Below are positions 63,987-64,000 of a stretch of DNA of 64,000 bases, piece by piece; the stretch's first letter is position 1, and every line of letters starts with the position of its first letter. The notes beneath the pieces were generated by a model. The model made no database searches. It was not told the origin of the DNA and saw only the letters and a program-made list of their open reading frames with translations. Position numbers and translations under genes: made by a program. The DNA is from Roseiarcus sp963813555 (lineage in GTDB: Bacteria > Pseudomonadota > Alphaproteobacteria > Rhizobiales > Beijerinckiaceae): the NCBI GenBank assembly GCA_963813555.1, contig CAWEZX010000004.1, forward strand, positions 310,001-374,000, read 5' to 3'.

Positions 63987-64000
63987 GTCGAGAGACCCTC

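Overview
The window looks like the chromosome of a high-GC alphaproteobacterium of the order Hyphomicrobiales (Rhizobiales). A Beijerinckiaceae/Methylocystaceae-type host is my guess, not a demonstration. The clues are a DivL-type kinase with tyrosine at the phospho-acceptor position, a TsaE–sugar-kinase fusion beside a MurU-like nucleotidyltransferase, a PodJ-like coiled-coil/Sel1 protein, a fused PuuE–UraD protein, and clusters of GANTC (CcrM methylation) sites upstream of cell-cycle-type genes.

Layout. 1–8.3 kb: a partial MFS carrier, a frameshifted cmk, a MerR regulator, the PodJ-like gene and a 5'-nucleotidase-family phosphoesterase. 8.3–10.2 kb: an AT-richer pocket in which an IS1595 element separates an HNH-nuclease fragment from a decayed patatin-like gene. 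10.3–17 kb: tdh, panB, a hydrolase/membrane/winged-helix operon, two toxin–antitoxin modules and an M17 aminopeptidase. 17.3–27.4 kb: a KAP-type P-loop NTPase and a three-gene RND efflux operon (mdtABC-like). 27.5–31.1 kb: tRNA-Gly, a decayed integrase, an IS1182 element and an IS3 remnant, which read as a worn-out island at a tRNA. 31.3–37.8 kb: a glycine-rich secreted protein, a KamA-family radical SAM enzyme, membrane proteins, murB–murC and a YafQ/DinJ module. 37.8–46.5 kb: a long minus-strand run read hslV-hslU, an ACT regulator, trpS, divL, tsaE–amgK and murU. 46.6–54.5 kb: a PHP protein, rhodanese, purine catabolism genes (guaD, puuE–uraD), vapBC, an enoyl-CoA hydratase, a threonine synthase-like enzyme and rpsT. 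54.5–62.4 kb: an insertion-sequence graveyard. It starts with a MITE-like repeat at the rpsT stop codon, followed by two tandem IS481 remnants, an IS256 remnant, an IS630 element split by an IS110 element that itself carries an IS481 fragment, and a second IS630. 62.5–64 kb: an FAD-dependent oxidase.

Functional links. murB/murC (UDP-MurNAc-pentapeptide synthesis) and the MurU-like/AmgK-like pair (MurNAc recycling) feed cell-wall building, and divL and the PodJ-like protein concern polarity and the cell cycle. HslVU is a heat-shock protease. guaD and puuE–uraD serve purine/ureide breakdown. Four type II toxin–antitoxin modules are present, and two have perfect palindromes at their promoters.

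Caution about the sequence. About a dozen reading frames are broken by single-base gains or losses, mostly in short homopolymers, including essential genes (cmk, hslU, panB). The most economical reading is uncorrected consensus error, so frameshifted housekeeping genes are listed as single CDSs spanning the break. Genuine decay is best supported where there is also truncation, internal deletion or a nonsense codon: the HNH and patatin fragments, the two IS481 copies and the IS110.
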